The notes beneath the pieces were generated by a model, which saw only the letters and a list, made by a program, of their open reading frames with translations, made no database searches and was not told where the DNA came from. A stretch of DNA of 53,420 bases, taken from contig NZ_LLZN01000072.1 of the NCBI RefSeq assembly GCF_001509795.1, positions 1 to 53,420 on the forward strand, in the 5' to 3' direction. Both the position numbers and the translations under genes were made by a program. This DNA is from Streptomyces sp. NRRL WC-3605 (GTDB lineage Bacteria; Actinomycetota; Actinomycetes; Streptomycetales; Streptomycetaceae). Of the stretch, positions 1 through 8,690 are shown piece by piece (positions within the stretch are counted from its first letter, which is position 1; every line of letters starts with the position of its first letter).

Positions 1-197
1 AGGCACTGCGGCGGGGTGGGCCAGGTGAGGCTCCCGGCGACCGCCACGGCCTGGACCCCGCCGGGTCCCGTGTCGGCGTACGCGCAGGCGTCGGCCACCG
101 CCGCCCCGGCCGGTGCCGTCACCAGCAGCCAGGTCATGACCGCCACGGCCAACAGCCGCGAGGCGGGGGGGGATTGTGTGGGTTCGGGTCCGTGCAC
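1..197 (-). CDS. Secreted protein, N-terminal part only (runs off the left edge)
   Basis: The minus strand reads from a possible GTG at 197 leftward past base 1 without a stop. The product has a signal-peptide-like stretch (SRLLAVAVMTWLLVTAPAGA) with an AVA-like cleavage site, followed by DACAYADTGPGGVQAVAVAG. The start is uncertain: GTG 197, GTG 146 and ATG 137 are all in frame and none has a clear ribosome-binding site. A run of eight G at 165-172 lies between the candidates, so a sequencing slip could also move the start. The likely role is an exported protein of unknown function. From memory, S. coelicolor also has a secreted protein beside the lipoprotein gene that follows here. The 240 bases between 197 and the lipoprotein hold no further gene that I can see. 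Confidence 0.5.
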   Translation of the reverse strand, partial: MHGPEPTQSPPASRLLAVAVMTWLLVTAPAGAAVADACAYADTGPGGVQAVAVAGSLTWPTPPQC

Positions 198-438
198 GAC
201 GAAGATCTTGATTCCATACCGATCGCCACACGCCGAGGAACCGGTGGATTGCCCCGAACGGGGGACGGGCGGCGGCACGGGCGTGACCAGGTGGACGGGT
301 GGGACGGGAGGGGTCTCACAAGTTCCCGGAAGAATTTCGGCCGCCCGTTGAACACGCACGGGGTTCCCCTGCGTACTCCTCGTCGTGCGGCGGCGCAGCA
401 GGGCGCTGCGACACCCTTGTGATTCTGGGGAGTTGACG

Positions 439-1422
439 ATGAAGACCTCGTGGCGGAGCGCCTCGCTCGCGGTGAGCGCCGTGGCGCTGCTGGCGCTGAC
501 GACGGCATGCGGGCAGGAGACGACCCCGCCGGCGAGCAGCCAGAACGTGGGAGCCACGGCCGCCACGGGCGGCGGCTACGGCTCCGCGGGCACCGGTCTC
601 GGCGGTGCCGACGCCGGCGCGCCGGGCCAGGAGGGCATCGGCGCGCAGACCTCCGCCGCCGGTGAGCTGTCCGTATCCACCAACGCGGAGCTCGGCAAGG
701 TGCTGACCGACAGCGGCGGTCTGACGCTCTACCGCTTCGACAAGGACACCGCCGAGCCGGCCAAGTCCAACTGCGACGGCGAGTGCGCCAAGAAGTGGCC
801 GCCGGTCCCCGCCGACGACGCCGAGGCCGGCGCCGGCATCGACAAGGCCCTGCTCGGCTCGGTCACCCGGTCCGACGGCACCAAGCAGCTCACCGTCGGC
901 GGCTGGCCGGCGTACCGCTTCGCCAAGGACATCAACGCCGGTGACGTCAACGGCCAGGGCGTCGGCGGCACCTGGTACGCGCTCGCCCCCGACGGCAAGA
1001 AGGCGCAGGACGGCACCGGCGCGCAGACCAGCGACCTGCCCGGCCTGTCCACCCGCAAGGACCCCAAGCTCGGCGAGATCGTCATCGACGGCAACGGGCA
1101 CACGGTCTACCGCTTCATGAAGGACTCGCCCTGGCCGATGAAGACGGCCTGCACCGGTGAGTGCCTGAAGAAGTGGCCGGTCATCAAGCCCGTGGACGCC
1201 AAGGACACCAAGGGCATCGACCTGAAGGGGTCCGGCCCCCGCGGTCAGGGCTACGTGGTCTTCGACCGGCCCGACGGGATCAGGCAGCAGACGATCGACT
1301 GCGTGCCGATCTACACCTTCGCCGGGGACAAGAAGCCCGGCGACACCAACGGTCAGGGCGTCGGCGGCACCTGGTACGCCATCCGTCCCGACGGCAAGCC
1401 GGTCGGCGCGTCGGAGAAGTGA
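439..1422 (+). CDS. Lipoprotein with four secreted Yx(F/W/Y)xxD repeats (SCO0930-like)
   Basis: This is a 327-residue exported lipoprotein. The N-terminus has two basic residues, a hydrophobic core and a lipobox LTTAC with the lipidated Cys at residue 24, so the protein should be anchored on the outer face of the membrane. After a Gly/Ala/Ser-rich linker come four repeats of the predicted-lipoprotein family (PF03640/COG4315): LTLYRFDKD with CDGECAKKWPP, WPAYRFAKD with GVGGTWYALAPDG, HTVYRFMKD with CTGECLKKWP, and PIYTFAGD with GVGGTWYAIRPDG. The biochemical role of the family is not established. The start at 439 was chosen because GGGGAG lies 7 bases upstream; a longer frame from 385 has no ribosome-binding site. 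It lies upstream of the methyltransferase and rmdA on the same strand, but a hairpin after its stop suggests a separate transcript. Confidence 0.9.
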   Translation: MKTSWRSASLAVSAVALLALTTACGQETTPPASSQNVGATAATGGGYGSAGTGLGGADAGAPGQEGIGAQTSAAGELSVSTNAELGKVLTDSGGLTLYRFDKDTAEPAKSNCDGECAKKWPPVPADDAEAGAGIDKALLGSVTRSDGTKQLTVGGWPAYRFAKDINAGDVNGQGVGGTWYALAPDGKKAQDGTGAQTSDLPGLSTRKDPKLGEIVIDGNGHTVYRFMKDSPWPMKTACTGECLKKWPVIKPVDAKDTKGIDLKGSGPRGQGYVVFDRPDGIRQQTIDCVPIYTFAGDKKPGDTNGQGVGGTWYAIRPDGKPVGASEK

Positions 1423-1461
1423 GGATCAGACCTCCCCAGGGTTGATCCACGCGCACGGCCC

Positions 1462-1498
1462 GGTCCGCCCCCTGAACCCACCGCTCAGGGGGCGGACC
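1462..1498. terminator. Perfect 14-bp hairpin after the lipoprotein gene
   Basis: Arms at 1462-1475 and 1485-1498 are exact reverse complements (GGTCCGCCCCCTGA) around a 9-base loop. It sits 40 bases after the lipoprotein stop. There is no U-tract, as is usual in Streptomyces. A terminator separating the lipoprotein from the methyltransferase is the simplest reading. Confidence 0.7.
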
Positions 1499-1721
1499 CC
1501 TGTGCCGTCACGGGCCGGGCCGGTTCGACCGGATTCCCCTGCTTCACGGCTCTGTGGAATGCTTCGGTGGTTTTCACGGGAAGTGCGGGGCGTGCCGACG
1601 CGGCACGTGCCAGCGGCAGTGACCGGGAACGGATGGTCAATTTCCGTTTCCGCTCGCTCCATTGGCGGGCGATCAGTAGCCTCAGCTCGAACACCGGATC
1701 GCCTACGCGTTGGAGAGTCAG

Positions 1722-2534
1722 ATGGAGCGTCCCGCCTGGGCCCCACGGAACATCGACATCTCGGTCCCCAGCGTCTCGCGCATCTACGACTACTACCTGG
1801 GCGGTTCGTACAACTTCGAGGTCGACCGGGAAGCGGCCCGCAAGGCCATGGAGTTCATGCCGGGTCTGCCCAAGATCATGCAGGCCAACCGGGCGTTCAT
1901 GCGGCGTGCGGTGCGCTTCGCCGTCGGCGAGGGCGTCACCCAGTTCCTCGACATCGGCTCCGGCATCCCGACGTTCGGCAACGTCCACGAGGTGGCCCGC
2001 GCGGCCGACCCCGGAGCGCGCGTGGTGTACGTCGACCACGACCCGGTCGCCGTCGCCCACAGCGAGGCCGTCCTCGCCGGTGACGAGGGCACGGGCGTCG
2101 TCGCCGCGGACCTGCGCAAGCCCCAGGAGATCCTGGCCAGTTCCGAGGTCGAGCGCCTCATCGACCTGAACCGGCCGGTCGCCCTGCTCCTCGTTGCCAT
2201 ACTGCACTTCGTGGAGGACGAGGACGACCCGTACGGAGCGGTGGCCGAACTGCGCGACGCGCTCCCGCCCGGCAGCATGCTGGTGCTCACGCACGCCTCG
2301 TACGAGGGCATCCCGCTGTCCGAGGAGAGGGCCAAGGGCACGGTCGACGTGTACGAGGGCATCCGCAACCCGCTGATCATGCGTTCGCGCGACGGGATCG
2401 CGCGGTTCTTCGAGGGGTACGACATGGTGGAACCCGGACTGGTGCCGATGCCGCTCTGGCGTCCGGACACCGCACCGGAGGACGACGACCGATGGGCCTT
2501 CTCCGGGTTCGCCGGCGTGGGGCGTACGGCGTGA
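1722..2534 (+). CDS. SAM-dependent methyltransferase, DUF574/Methyltransf_19 family
   Basis: The protein has 270 residues and belongs to the actinobacterial family PF04672. It opens with the family signature IDISVPSVSRIYDYYLGGSYNFEVDREAA, here split as IDISVPSVSRIYDYYLGG followed by SYNFEVDREAA. The SAM-binding glycine loop is FLDIGSGIPT, followed by VVYVDHDPVAVAHS (the acidic residue that holds the ribose). The substrate is unknown for the family. ATG 1722 was chosen because GGAGAG lies 4 bases upstream; an in-frame TTG at 1710 would overlap that site. The stop codon overlaps the GTG of the GGDEF-EAL gene (GTGA at 2531-2534), so the two are very probably translated from one mRNA. The same pairing occurs, from memory, at SCO0929-SCO0928. 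Confidence 0.9.
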   Translation: MERPAWAPRNIDISVPSVSRIYDYYLGGSYNFEVDREAARKAMEFMPGLPKIMQANRAFMRRAVRFAVGEGVTQFLDIGSGIPTFGNVHEVARAADPGARVVYVDHDPVAVAHSEAVLAGDEGTGVVAADLRKPQEILASSEVERLIDLNRPVALLLVAILHFVEDEDDPYGAVAELRDALPPGSMLVLTHASYEGIPLSEERAKGTVDVYEGIRNPLIMRSRDGIARFFEGYDMVEPGLVPMPLWRPDTAPEDDDRWAFSGFAGVGRTA

Positions 2535-4666
2535 GCGGGGGGCTCGACGAGCCGGAGGACAGACTGCGCCGGTTCGCGACGATCTGGAGCCGGGCCGTCT
2601 TCCCGGTGACCGCGACGTCGTCGACCCGGCCGGAGTTCGAGGCACAACTGCTGCCGCTCGCCCGGCGGTTGAGCGACGCCCTCAAGGCGCGGGCCTTCGA
2701 CGCCGACGAGGGCAAGGCGGTCGGCGCGGCTCTGGTCGGCGTCCACTGCACCGACCCGGAGGCGCTCAGCCGCTCGCTGGACTGCGTCGAGGCCTACCTC
2801 GTGCTCTACTGCGGCGGCGACGGCGACCAGGAGGACCTGCGGGCCCGCTCGGCCCGGCTCCAGCACGCCATGGCCGCCGGGTACGCCCAGGCGCTGCGCG
2901 CGCGCACCCTCGCCGAGCAGGAGGCGATCTCAGCGGCCGCGCTCAAGGCCCAGGGTGTGGTCGCCCAGGCCCTGCACGCCACCGAGGCGCGGTTCCGCGC
3001 GGTCTTCGAGGGCGCGGCCATAGGGATCGGCATCGCCGACCTGGACGGCAACATCCTCCAGGTGAACGGCGCCCTGCTGCGGATGTTCGGCATCTCCGGG
3101 CAGACCATGCAGACCCGCAACGTCCTGGACTGGACCCATCCCGAGGACGCCCCGCAGACCTGGAAGCTCTACGAGGAGCTGGTCCGCGGCGAGCGCGAGC
3201 ACTACCACCTGGAGAAGGCGTTCTACCGTCCCGACGGGACCGTCCTGTGGACCAACCTCACGGTGTCGCTGCTGCGGGACGCCGACGGAACCCCGCAGTA
3301 CCAGCTGGCCCTGATGGAGGACACCACCGAGCGCCGCCTGCTCAATCTGCGGCTGCGCTACGAGGCCACCCACGACGCCCTGACCGGGCTGCCCAACCGC
3401 ACCTTCTTCTTCGAGCGTCTGGAGAAGGCCCTGGCCGCCGGCGAGGGGCAGCGCTTCGGCCTGTGCTACCTCGACCTGGACGGCTTCAAGACCGTCAACG
3501 ACAGCCTCGGCCACGCGGCCGGCGACAGGCTGCTCGTCGAGGTCGCCGACCGGCTCCAGTCCTGTGCCACCCGGCCCGGCGAGATGGTCGCGCGGCTCGG
3601 CGGCGACGAGTTCGTCGCCCTGACCACCGGCCCCGACACCGAGCGCCAGGTCGACGAGCTCGCCTCCCGGATCATGAACGCGCTGCTCGCGCCGATCAGC
3701 GTCGACGGCCGGGAGCTGACCGTGCGCGGCAGCATCGGCGTCGTGGAGGGGCCGGCCGGGGAGCGCAGCGCGGCGGAGGTGCTGCGCAGCGCCGACATCA
3801 CCATGTACCGGGCCAAGTCGGCGGGCGGCAACCGCTTCGAGCTGGCCGACCCGGAGGCCGACGCCCGCGCCATCACCCGGCACGGGCTGACCACGGCACT
3901 GCCGACCGCCCTGGACCGGGGCGAGTTCTTCATCGAGTACCAGCCGCTGGTCCACCTCGGCGACGGCAGCGTGCGCGGCGCGGAGGCCCTGGTGCGCTGG
4001 CTGCACCCGCAGCACGGCATCCTCGGCCCGGACCGGTTCATCCCGCTCGCCGAGCACACGGGCCTCATCGTGCCGCTCGGCCGGTGGGTGCTGGAGCAGT
4101 CGGTGCGCCAGGCGCGCGCCTGGCGGGAGCGGTACCACGACGGCGGCCCGCTCCGTATCAACGTCAACCTGTCGCCCTGCCAGCTCACCCACCCCGGTCT
4201 GGTCCAGGACACCGTCGACATCCTGGAACGCGCGGGCGTGCAACCCGACGCGCTCTGCCTGGAGGTCACCGAGTCGGCGCTCATCGGCGCCGACGACGCC
4301 CTGCTCAAGCCGCTGCGCCGGCTGGCCGAGATGGGCGTCGACATCGCCCTGGACGACTTCGGCACCGGCTACTCCAACCTCGCCAACCTGCGCCGGCTGC
4401 CGGTGAGCGTCCTCAAGCTGGACCGGTCGTTCACCCAGAGCATGCAGCGGTTCCCCGCCGACCCCGTCGACCTCAAGATCGTCGAGGGGATCGTCTCCCT
4501 GGCGCACAGCCTGGACCTCGCGGTGACCGTGGAGGGCGTCGAGACCGGCGCCCAGGCCGAGCAGCTGCGGATACTGGGCTGCGACACCGCGCAGGGCTGG
4601 TACTACGCCCGCCCCGGCCCGCCGGACCGGCTGCACGAACTGGCACTGGTCGACGCGACGGGGTGA
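2531..4666 (+). CDS. rmdA: PAS-GGDEF-EAL cyclic-di-GMP turnover protein (RmdA-like)
   Basis: This 711-residue cytoplasmic protein combines an N-terminal helical region (about 1-150), a PAS domain (about 155-275, ATEARFRAVFEG onward), a GGDEF domain with the intact motif RLGGDEF (GGDEF at 357-361), and an EAL domain with EALVRW (E485-A486-L487) and the downstream DDFGTGYSNL motif of active phosphodiesterases. Both c-di-GMP synthesis and hydrolysis are therefore possible. The length and neighbours agree with RmdA (SCO0928), which affects aerial mycelium formation; this link is from memory of gene order and architecture. GTG 2531 was chosen over ATG 2492 because it gives a 4-base GTGA overlap with the methyltransferase stop, whereas 2492 would put 43 bases inside that gene. 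A hairpin at 4681-4707 follows. Confidence 0.88.
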   Translation: MSGGLDEPEDRLRRFATIWSRAVFPVTATSSTRPEFEAQLLPLARRLSDALKARAFDADEGKAVGAALVGVHCTDPEALSRSLDCVEAYLVLYCGGDGDQEDLRARSARLQHAMAAGYAQALRARTLAEQEAISAAALKAQGVVAQALHATEARFRAVFEGAAIGIGIADLDGNILQVNGALLRMFGISGQTMQTRNVLDWTHPEDAPQTWKLYEELVRGEREHYHLEKAFYRPDGTVLWTNLTVSLLRDADGTPQYQLALMEDTTERRLLNLRLRYEATHDALTGLPNRTFFFERLEKALAAGEGQRFGLCYLDLDGFKTVNDSLGHAAGDRLLVEVADRLQSCATRPGEMVARLGGDEFVALTTGPDTERQVDELASRIMNALLAPISVDGRELTVRGSIGVVEGPAGERSAAEVLRSADITMYRAKSAGGNRFELADPEADARAITRHGLTTALPTALDRGEFFIEYQPLVHLGDGSVRGAEALVRWLHPQHGILGPDRFIPLAEHTGLIVPLGRWVLEQSVRQARAWRERYHDGGPLRINVNLSPCQLTHPGLVQDTVDILERAGVQPDALCLEVTESALIGADDALLKPLRRLAEMGVDIALDDFGTGYSNLANLRRLPVSVLKLDRSFTQSMQRFPADPVDLKIVEGIVSLAHSLDLAVTVEGVETGAQAEQLRILGCDTAQGWYYARPGPPDRLHELALVDATG

Positions 4667-4680
4667 GCCGCGCCGGGTGC

Positions 4681-4707
4681 GCCGGGCAGGACGGCAGGGT
4701 GCCCGGC
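4681..4707. terminator. Hairpin after rmdA
   Basis: The 8-bp arms GCCGGGCA (4681-4688) and TGCCCGGC (4700-4707) are exact complements around 11 bases and begin 15 bases after the rmdA stop. It is a weak terminator candidate. Sequences this GC-rich form short dyads by chance, so confidence is modest. Confidence 0.4.
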
Positions 4708-4792
4708 GGCCCGGCCCCGCGTGGTCGGATAGCGTGACGAGCGAGACGGCGGCGCCGCGTCCGGGCAGCCGCCGGGAAGGCGGGGTCCGGTC

Positions 4793-5695
4793 ATGCGTGA
4801 CAGGCCGATCGATCTGGACCTGCGCAAGGTGCGCTACTTCGTGGCGGTCGCCGAGCGCCGGCACTTCGGCCAGGCGGCCGTCGCCCTGCACGTCACCCAG
4901 CCCGCCCTGTCCCGCCAGGTACGCCAGCTGGAACACGAGTTGCGCGTCGAGCTGTTCACGCGCAGCACCCGCGAGGTCGCCCTGACCCCGGCCGGCGAGC
5001 AGTTCCTGCGCGACGCCAAGGCCCTCCTCGCCGCGTCCGAGTCCGCGCAGGAACGGGCCCGCCGTATCGGCGCCGGCAACGACGCGCTGGTCGTCGGGTT
5101 CATGCTCGGCACGGACGTCGGGCCGGCGCTCAACGCGTTCTCCGCGCGCTTCCCCCACGTCTCCGTCGAACTGGTGCGTCTGCGCTGGTGGAGCCAGGCG
5201 CGGGCCCTGCTGGACGGGAGCGTCGACGTGGGGTTCGTCCGGCCACCGCTGGAGACCGACGGCGTGGACCTCCTGCCGCTCTACACCGAGCGCCTGAGCG
5301 CCGTCCTGCCCGCCGGCCACCCACGGGCGCGGGACGGCGAGGTCGCCGTCGCGGACCTCGCCGGCGAGCCCGTCCTGGAGTACGCCGAGGCGAGCGAGGC
5401 GTGGTCCGCCGTGTGGAACGCCGACCCCCGGCCCGACGGCACCCGCCCCGACCACGGTCCGGCCTTCCACGACATGGAGGAACTGCTGGGCTACGTCCGG
5501 GGCGGGCGCGGGATCGCCTTCGTACCGGGGGCCGCGGCGGCCGCGTTCCCCCGGTCCGACATCGCCTACGTGCCCGTCACCGGCGTACCGCCCGGGCAGG
5601 TCTCCCTGGCCTGGCCCGCCCGGCGTCCCTCGCCGGTCGTGACCGGCTTCGTCGAGACGGCCCGCGCCGCCGTCGCGGGCCGGGCCGGCGCGTAG
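4793..5695 (+). CDS. LysR-family transcriptional regulator
   Basis: This 300-residue DNA-binding protein has the N-terminal LysR winged helix-turn-helix at about residues 10-68 (LRKVRYFVAVAERRHFGQAA then LHVTQPALSRQVRQLE) and a C-terminal periplasmic-binding-like effector domain from about residue 95. The effector is unknown. The gene precedes, on the same strand, a zinc alcohol dehydrogenase and two SDRs, which are plausible targets, although LysR regulators usually control a divergent gene and none lies upstream here. The start is ATG 4793 with GGGAAGG about 14 bases upstream. A possible -10 (TAGCGT, 4730-4735) lies 57 bases upstream, but no convincing -35 accompanies it. Confidence 0.9.
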   Translation: MRDRPIDLDLRKVRYFVAVAERRHFGQAAVALHVTQPALSRQVRQLEHELRVELFTRSTREVALTPAGEQFLRDAKALLAASESAQERARRIGAGNDALVVGFMLGTDVGPALNAFSARFPHVSVELVRLRWWSQARALLDGSVDVGFVRPPLETDGVDLLPLYTERLSAVLPAGHPRARDGEVAVADLAGEPVLEYAEASEAWSAVWNADPRPDGTRPDHGPAFHDMEELLGYVRGGRGIAFVPGAAAAAFPRSDIAYVPVTGVPPGQVSLAWPARRPSPVVTGFVETARAAVAGRAGA

Positions 5696-5843
5696 AGCTG
5701 CGGCGCCTGGACCTGCGGCGATGCCGGCTGGGCATCAATGGCGCCGGGACCGGCATTGGACGGGCCGGTGACGAGCTCCAAGACTCGGAAGGGCCAGGAC
5801 GAACCACCGGCGTCCTTCCCCCCGACCTTCCTTGGAGCCCGCG

Positions 5844-6851
5844 ATGCGTGCTGCCGTAGCCACCGGCGCCAACCTCCCGCTCACCCTCGACGACCACGAC
5901 GTCCCGCACCCCGCCGCCGGCGAGGTCCTCGTCAAGGTCACCGCCTGCGGTGTCTGTTTCTCCGACCTGAGCCTGCTGCGCGGCCACTACCCCTTCGCCC
6001 GGTTCCCCGTGATCCCCGGGCACGAGATCACCGGCGTCGTCACCGCCGTCGGGGAGGGCGTCACCTTCCCCGAGGTCGGCACGGCCGTCGGCGGCCAGTT
6101 CCTGTACGACTCCTGCGGCCACTGCGACTACTGCGTGCGCGGCGACCAGATCCTGTGCCCGCGCAAGCGGATCACCGGGGTGGTGACCGACGGCGGTTAT
6201 GCCGAGTACGTGCTGCTCAAGGCCGGGTTCGCGACCCCGCTGCCGGACGGCCTCGACCCGGTCGCCGCGGCCCCGCTGATGTGCGCGGGCCTGACCGCCT
6301 TCAACGGGCTGCGGCAGGCAGGCGCGACGGCGGGCTCCCGTGTCGCGGTCGTCGGGCTGGGCGGCGTGGGTGCCCTCGCCGTGCGCTACGCCGTCGCGAT
6401 GGGCGCGCGGGTGGCCGTGATCGGCCGCTCCCGGCGCGGCGAGGACCAGGCGAAGGCGCTGGGCGCCGACCTGTTCGTCGCCACCGGCGAGTCCGACCCG
6501 GCCGAGGCGCTGAAGGCGTGGGGCGGCGCCGACGTCGTCCTGAACGCCGCCCCCTCCACCGAGGCGGCCGCCGCCACCCTCGGCGGTATCGCGCCCGACG
6601 GCACCCTGCTGCTGCTCGGCTACGGTCCCGAGCCGCTGACCCTGCCCACCCAGCCCATGATCCTCAACCGGCTGCACGTGGTCGCCTCGCCGTCCGGCTC
6701 CCCGCACGACCTGCGCGACACCCTCGCCTTCTCGGCGGCCCACGACATCCTCCCCGAGGTCACGCCGATCACCCTCGACCAGGCGCCGGGCGTCCTCGAC
6801 GCGATGGCCGACGGCTCGGCCCACGGCCGCAGCGTGATCACCTTCGGCTGA
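5844..6851 (+). CDS. Zinc-dependent medium-chain alcohol dehydrogenase
   Basis: This is a 335-residue cytoplasmic oxidoreductase of the MDR superfamily. The catalytic zinc site is visible as CGVCFSD (Cys38) and GHE (His60, Glu61). The structural zinc loop has four cysteines, CGHCDYC and the later C (91, 94, 97, 105). The NAD(P)-binding Rossmann motif is VVGLGGVGALAVRYA. It should interconvert an alcohol and an aldehyde or ketone; the substrate cannot be read from the sequence. ATG 5844 has GGAG 6 bases upstream, and a longer TTG start at 5832 is less likely. It is followed 42 bases later by an SDR with its own strong ribosome-binding site, so both probably share a transcript. A short dyad GATGCC/GGCATC at 5720-5736 lies in the upstream gap. 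Confidence 0.9.
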   Translation: MRAAVATGANLPLTLDDHDVPHPAAGEVLVKVTACGVCFSDLSLLRGHYPFARFPVIPGHEITGVVTAVGEGVTFPEVGTAVGGQFLYDSCGHCDYCVRGDQILCPRKRITGVVTDGGYAEYVLLKAGFATPLPDGLDPVAAAPLMCAGLTAFNGLRQAGATAGSRVAVVGLGGVGALAVRYAVAMGARVAVIGRSRRGEDQAKALGADLFVATGESDPAEALKAWGGADVVLNAAPSTEAAAATLGGIAPDGTLLLLGYGPEPLTLPTQPMILNRLHVVASPSGSPHDLRDTLAFSAAHDILPEVTPITLDQAPGVLDAMADGSAHGRSVITFG

Positions 6852-6893
6852 CCGGCCACCTCTCGTCCCACCCCGCCCCGCAAGGAGACCGCC

Positions 6894-7772
6894 ATGCCCT
6901 CCACCGTCCTCGTCACGGGTGCCTCCAGTGGCTTCGGCGCCCTGACCGCCCGCGCCCTCGCCGACGCCGGGCACACCGTCCACGCCGGCATCCGCCAGAC
7001 CACCGGCCGCAACGCCCCGGCCGTCGCCGACGCCCGCGCCTACGCCGAACGGCACGGCGTCGACCTGCGCCCCCTCGAACTCGACGTGTCCAGCCAGGAC
7101 TCCGTGGACGCGGCCGTCGCCGAGGCCGGCCGGATCGACGTCGTCGTCCACAACGCCGGGCACATGGTGCTCGGCCCGACGGAGTCCTTCACCCCGGAGC
7201 AGATCGCCGAGATCTACGACACGAACGTCGTGTCCACCCAGCGCCTCAACCGGGCCGTGCTCCCGCAGATGCGGGAACGGAGGGACGGCCTCCTGGTGTG
7301 GGTCGGCTCGACCAGCACCTACGGCGGCACCCCGCCGTATCTCGGCCCCTACTTCGGCGCCAAGGCCGCCATGGACCACCTGGCCAAGAGCTACGCGGTC
7401 GAACTGAGCCGCTTCGGCATCGACACGGCCCTCGTCGTCCCCGGCTCGTTCACCTCCGGCACCAACCACTTCGCCCACGCGATGCACCCCGAGGACACGG
7501 CCACCGCCGAGGCGTACGACGCCCTGTACGGCGGGCTCATGGACGACGTGGGCAAGGCGCTCGCGGCCCTGGCCCCGGCCGACGCCGACGTCCGGGAGGT
7601 CGCCCGCGCCATCGTCCGTGTCGTCGGCGCCCCGAAGGGCGAACGGCCGTTCCGGACGACGATCGACCCGGCCGACGACGGCTCCGAGCGGGTCAGCGAC
7701 GTCGCCGACGCCGTCCGCGCCGAGTTCTACCGGCGTATCGGCATGCCGGACCTCCTGACCGTCCGCGGCTGA
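6894..7772 (+). CDS. SDR-family oxidoreductase
   Basis: This is a 292-residue short-chain dehydrogenase/reductase. The nucleotide-binding motif TGASSGFG is near the N-terminus, the structural HNAG replaces the usual NNAG, and the catalytic Ser and Tyr/Lys appear as STSTYGG and YFGAK. It reduces or oxidises an unidentified carbonyl or alcohol with NAD(P)H. The length exceeds the classical 250 residues because of a C-terminal extension (about 230-292), a feature of sub-families acting on bulkier substrates. AAGGAGA lies 6 bases before ATG 6894. The gene follows the alcohol dehydrogenase by 42 bases, and a two-step redox conversion by the pair is possible but unproven. Confidence 0.9.
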   Translation: MPSTVLVTGASSGFGALTARALADAGHTVHAGIRQTTGRNAPAVADARAYAERHGVDLRPLELDVSSQDSVDAAVAEAGRIDVVVHNAGHMVLGPTESFTPEQIAEIYDTNVVSTQRLNRAVLPQMRERRDGLLVWVGSTSTYGGTPPYLGPYFGAKAAMDHLAKSYAVELSRFGIDTALVVPGSFTSGTNHFAHAMHPEDTATAEAYDALYGGLMDDVGKALAALAPADADVREVARAIVRVVGAPKGERPFRTTIDPADDGSERVSDVADAVRAEFYRRIGMPDLLTVRG

Positions 7773-7846
7773 CGCGGCGTACGGCGGCACGTCGGGCGGG
7801 TGCGTGACCGCGGTCCGGGCGGCGGGCCGGCCCCGGAGGCGGCAGC

Positions 7847-8668
7847 ATGACCGTGGGGGCCCCGGGTCCGATCGGAGTGTGGAACAGCATGAACACGGAA
7901 CTGCAGGGCAGGACCGCCGTCGTCACCGGAGCGAGCAAGGGCATCGGACTGGCGGTCGTGGAGGCGCTCGCCCAGGCCGGCGCCCGGGTCGTGGCCGGCT
8001 CGCGCACCGCCTCCGAACGGCTGGAGAGCCTCGTGGAGGAAGGCTCGGTGACCTGGGTGCCGGTCGACCTCGCCGAGCCCCGGGCGGCCGAGGAACTCGT
8101 CGCCGCGGCGGGCGGGCGCATCGACGTCCTGGTCAACAACGTCGGCACGGCGCCCGCCCGCACCGGCGGCTTCCTGTCGGTCACCGACGAGGACTGGCGG
8201 CGCACGATCGACCTCAACCTGCTCGCCGCCGTACGGGTCACCCGGGCCGCGCTGCCCGTGATGCTGGACGCCGGCGACGGCTCGGTGATCACGGTCGGCT
8301 CCGTCAACGCCACCCTCCCGGACCCGCTGGTCATCGACTACAGCGCGGGCAAGGCCGCCCTGGTGGCGTTCTCCAAGGCGCTGTCGAAGGAGGTCGGCCC
8401 GAGGGGCATCCGGGTCAACACCGTCAGCCCGGGCCCGGTCGAGACGGAGCTGTGGCTGGGCGGCGGGGGAGTGGCGCGGACGGTCTCCTCGTCCGCTGGC
8501 ATCACCGCGGAGGAGGTGGTCGCCCAGGCGTCCAAGGCCACCGTCACCGGCCGCTTCTCCCGGCCCGCCGAGATCGCCGACCTCGTGCTCTTCCTCGCCG
8601 GCGACCACGCCCGCAACATCACCGGCAGCGATCTGATCATCGACGGAGGCTTCATCCCCACCTGGTGA
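7847..8668 (+). CDS. SDR-family oxidoreductase
   Basis: This is a classical short-chain dehydrogenase/reductase with TGASKGIG (cofactor loop), NNVG, catalytic Ser in VGSVN and YSAGK. The C-terminal IDGGFIPTW ending is typical of the FabG-like subgroup. The product is 273 residues from ATG 7847, which has GGAGG 7 bases upstream. An alternative ATG at 7889 (GGAG 11 bases upstream) would give a 259-residue protein starting MNTELQGRTAV, closer to the usual distance to the glycine motif, so the start is uncertain. It lies 74 bases after the preceding SDR and converges with the LysR gene to the right, only 22 bases apart. Confidence 0.88.
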   Translation: MTVGAPGPIGVWNSMNTELQGRTAVVTGASKGIGLAVVEALAQAGARVVAGSRTASERLESLVEEGSVTWVPVDLAEPRAAEELVAAAGGRIDVLVNNVGTAPARTGGFLSVTDEDWRRTIDLNLLAAVRVTRAALPVMLDAGDGSVITVGSVNATLPDPLVIDYSAGKAALVAFSKALSKEVGPRGIRVNTVSPGPVETELWLGGGGVARTVSSSAGITAEEVVAQASKATVTGRFSRPAEIADLVLFLAGDHARNITGSDLIIDGGFIPTW

Positions 8669-8690
8669 GCGCCGGACGGGCCCGGGGCGC

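Noticed and set aside
165..172. Eight-G run, considered as a frameshift in the first gene
   Set aside because: The gene is cut by the window edge and its start is uncertain, so a slip cannot be distinguished from an ordinary downstream start.
2930..5470. An 846-codon open frame on the minus strand opposite rmdA and the LysR gene
   Set aside because: It spans two real plus-strand genes with complete conserved domains and has the low-complexity Gly/Val/Arg/Ala composition of antisense GC-rich shadows.
5577..7790. A 737-codon minus-strand frame opposite the alcohol dehydrogenase and SDR
   Set aside because: Its composition is a shadow of two genes with intact catalytic motifs, and it has no recognisable domain.
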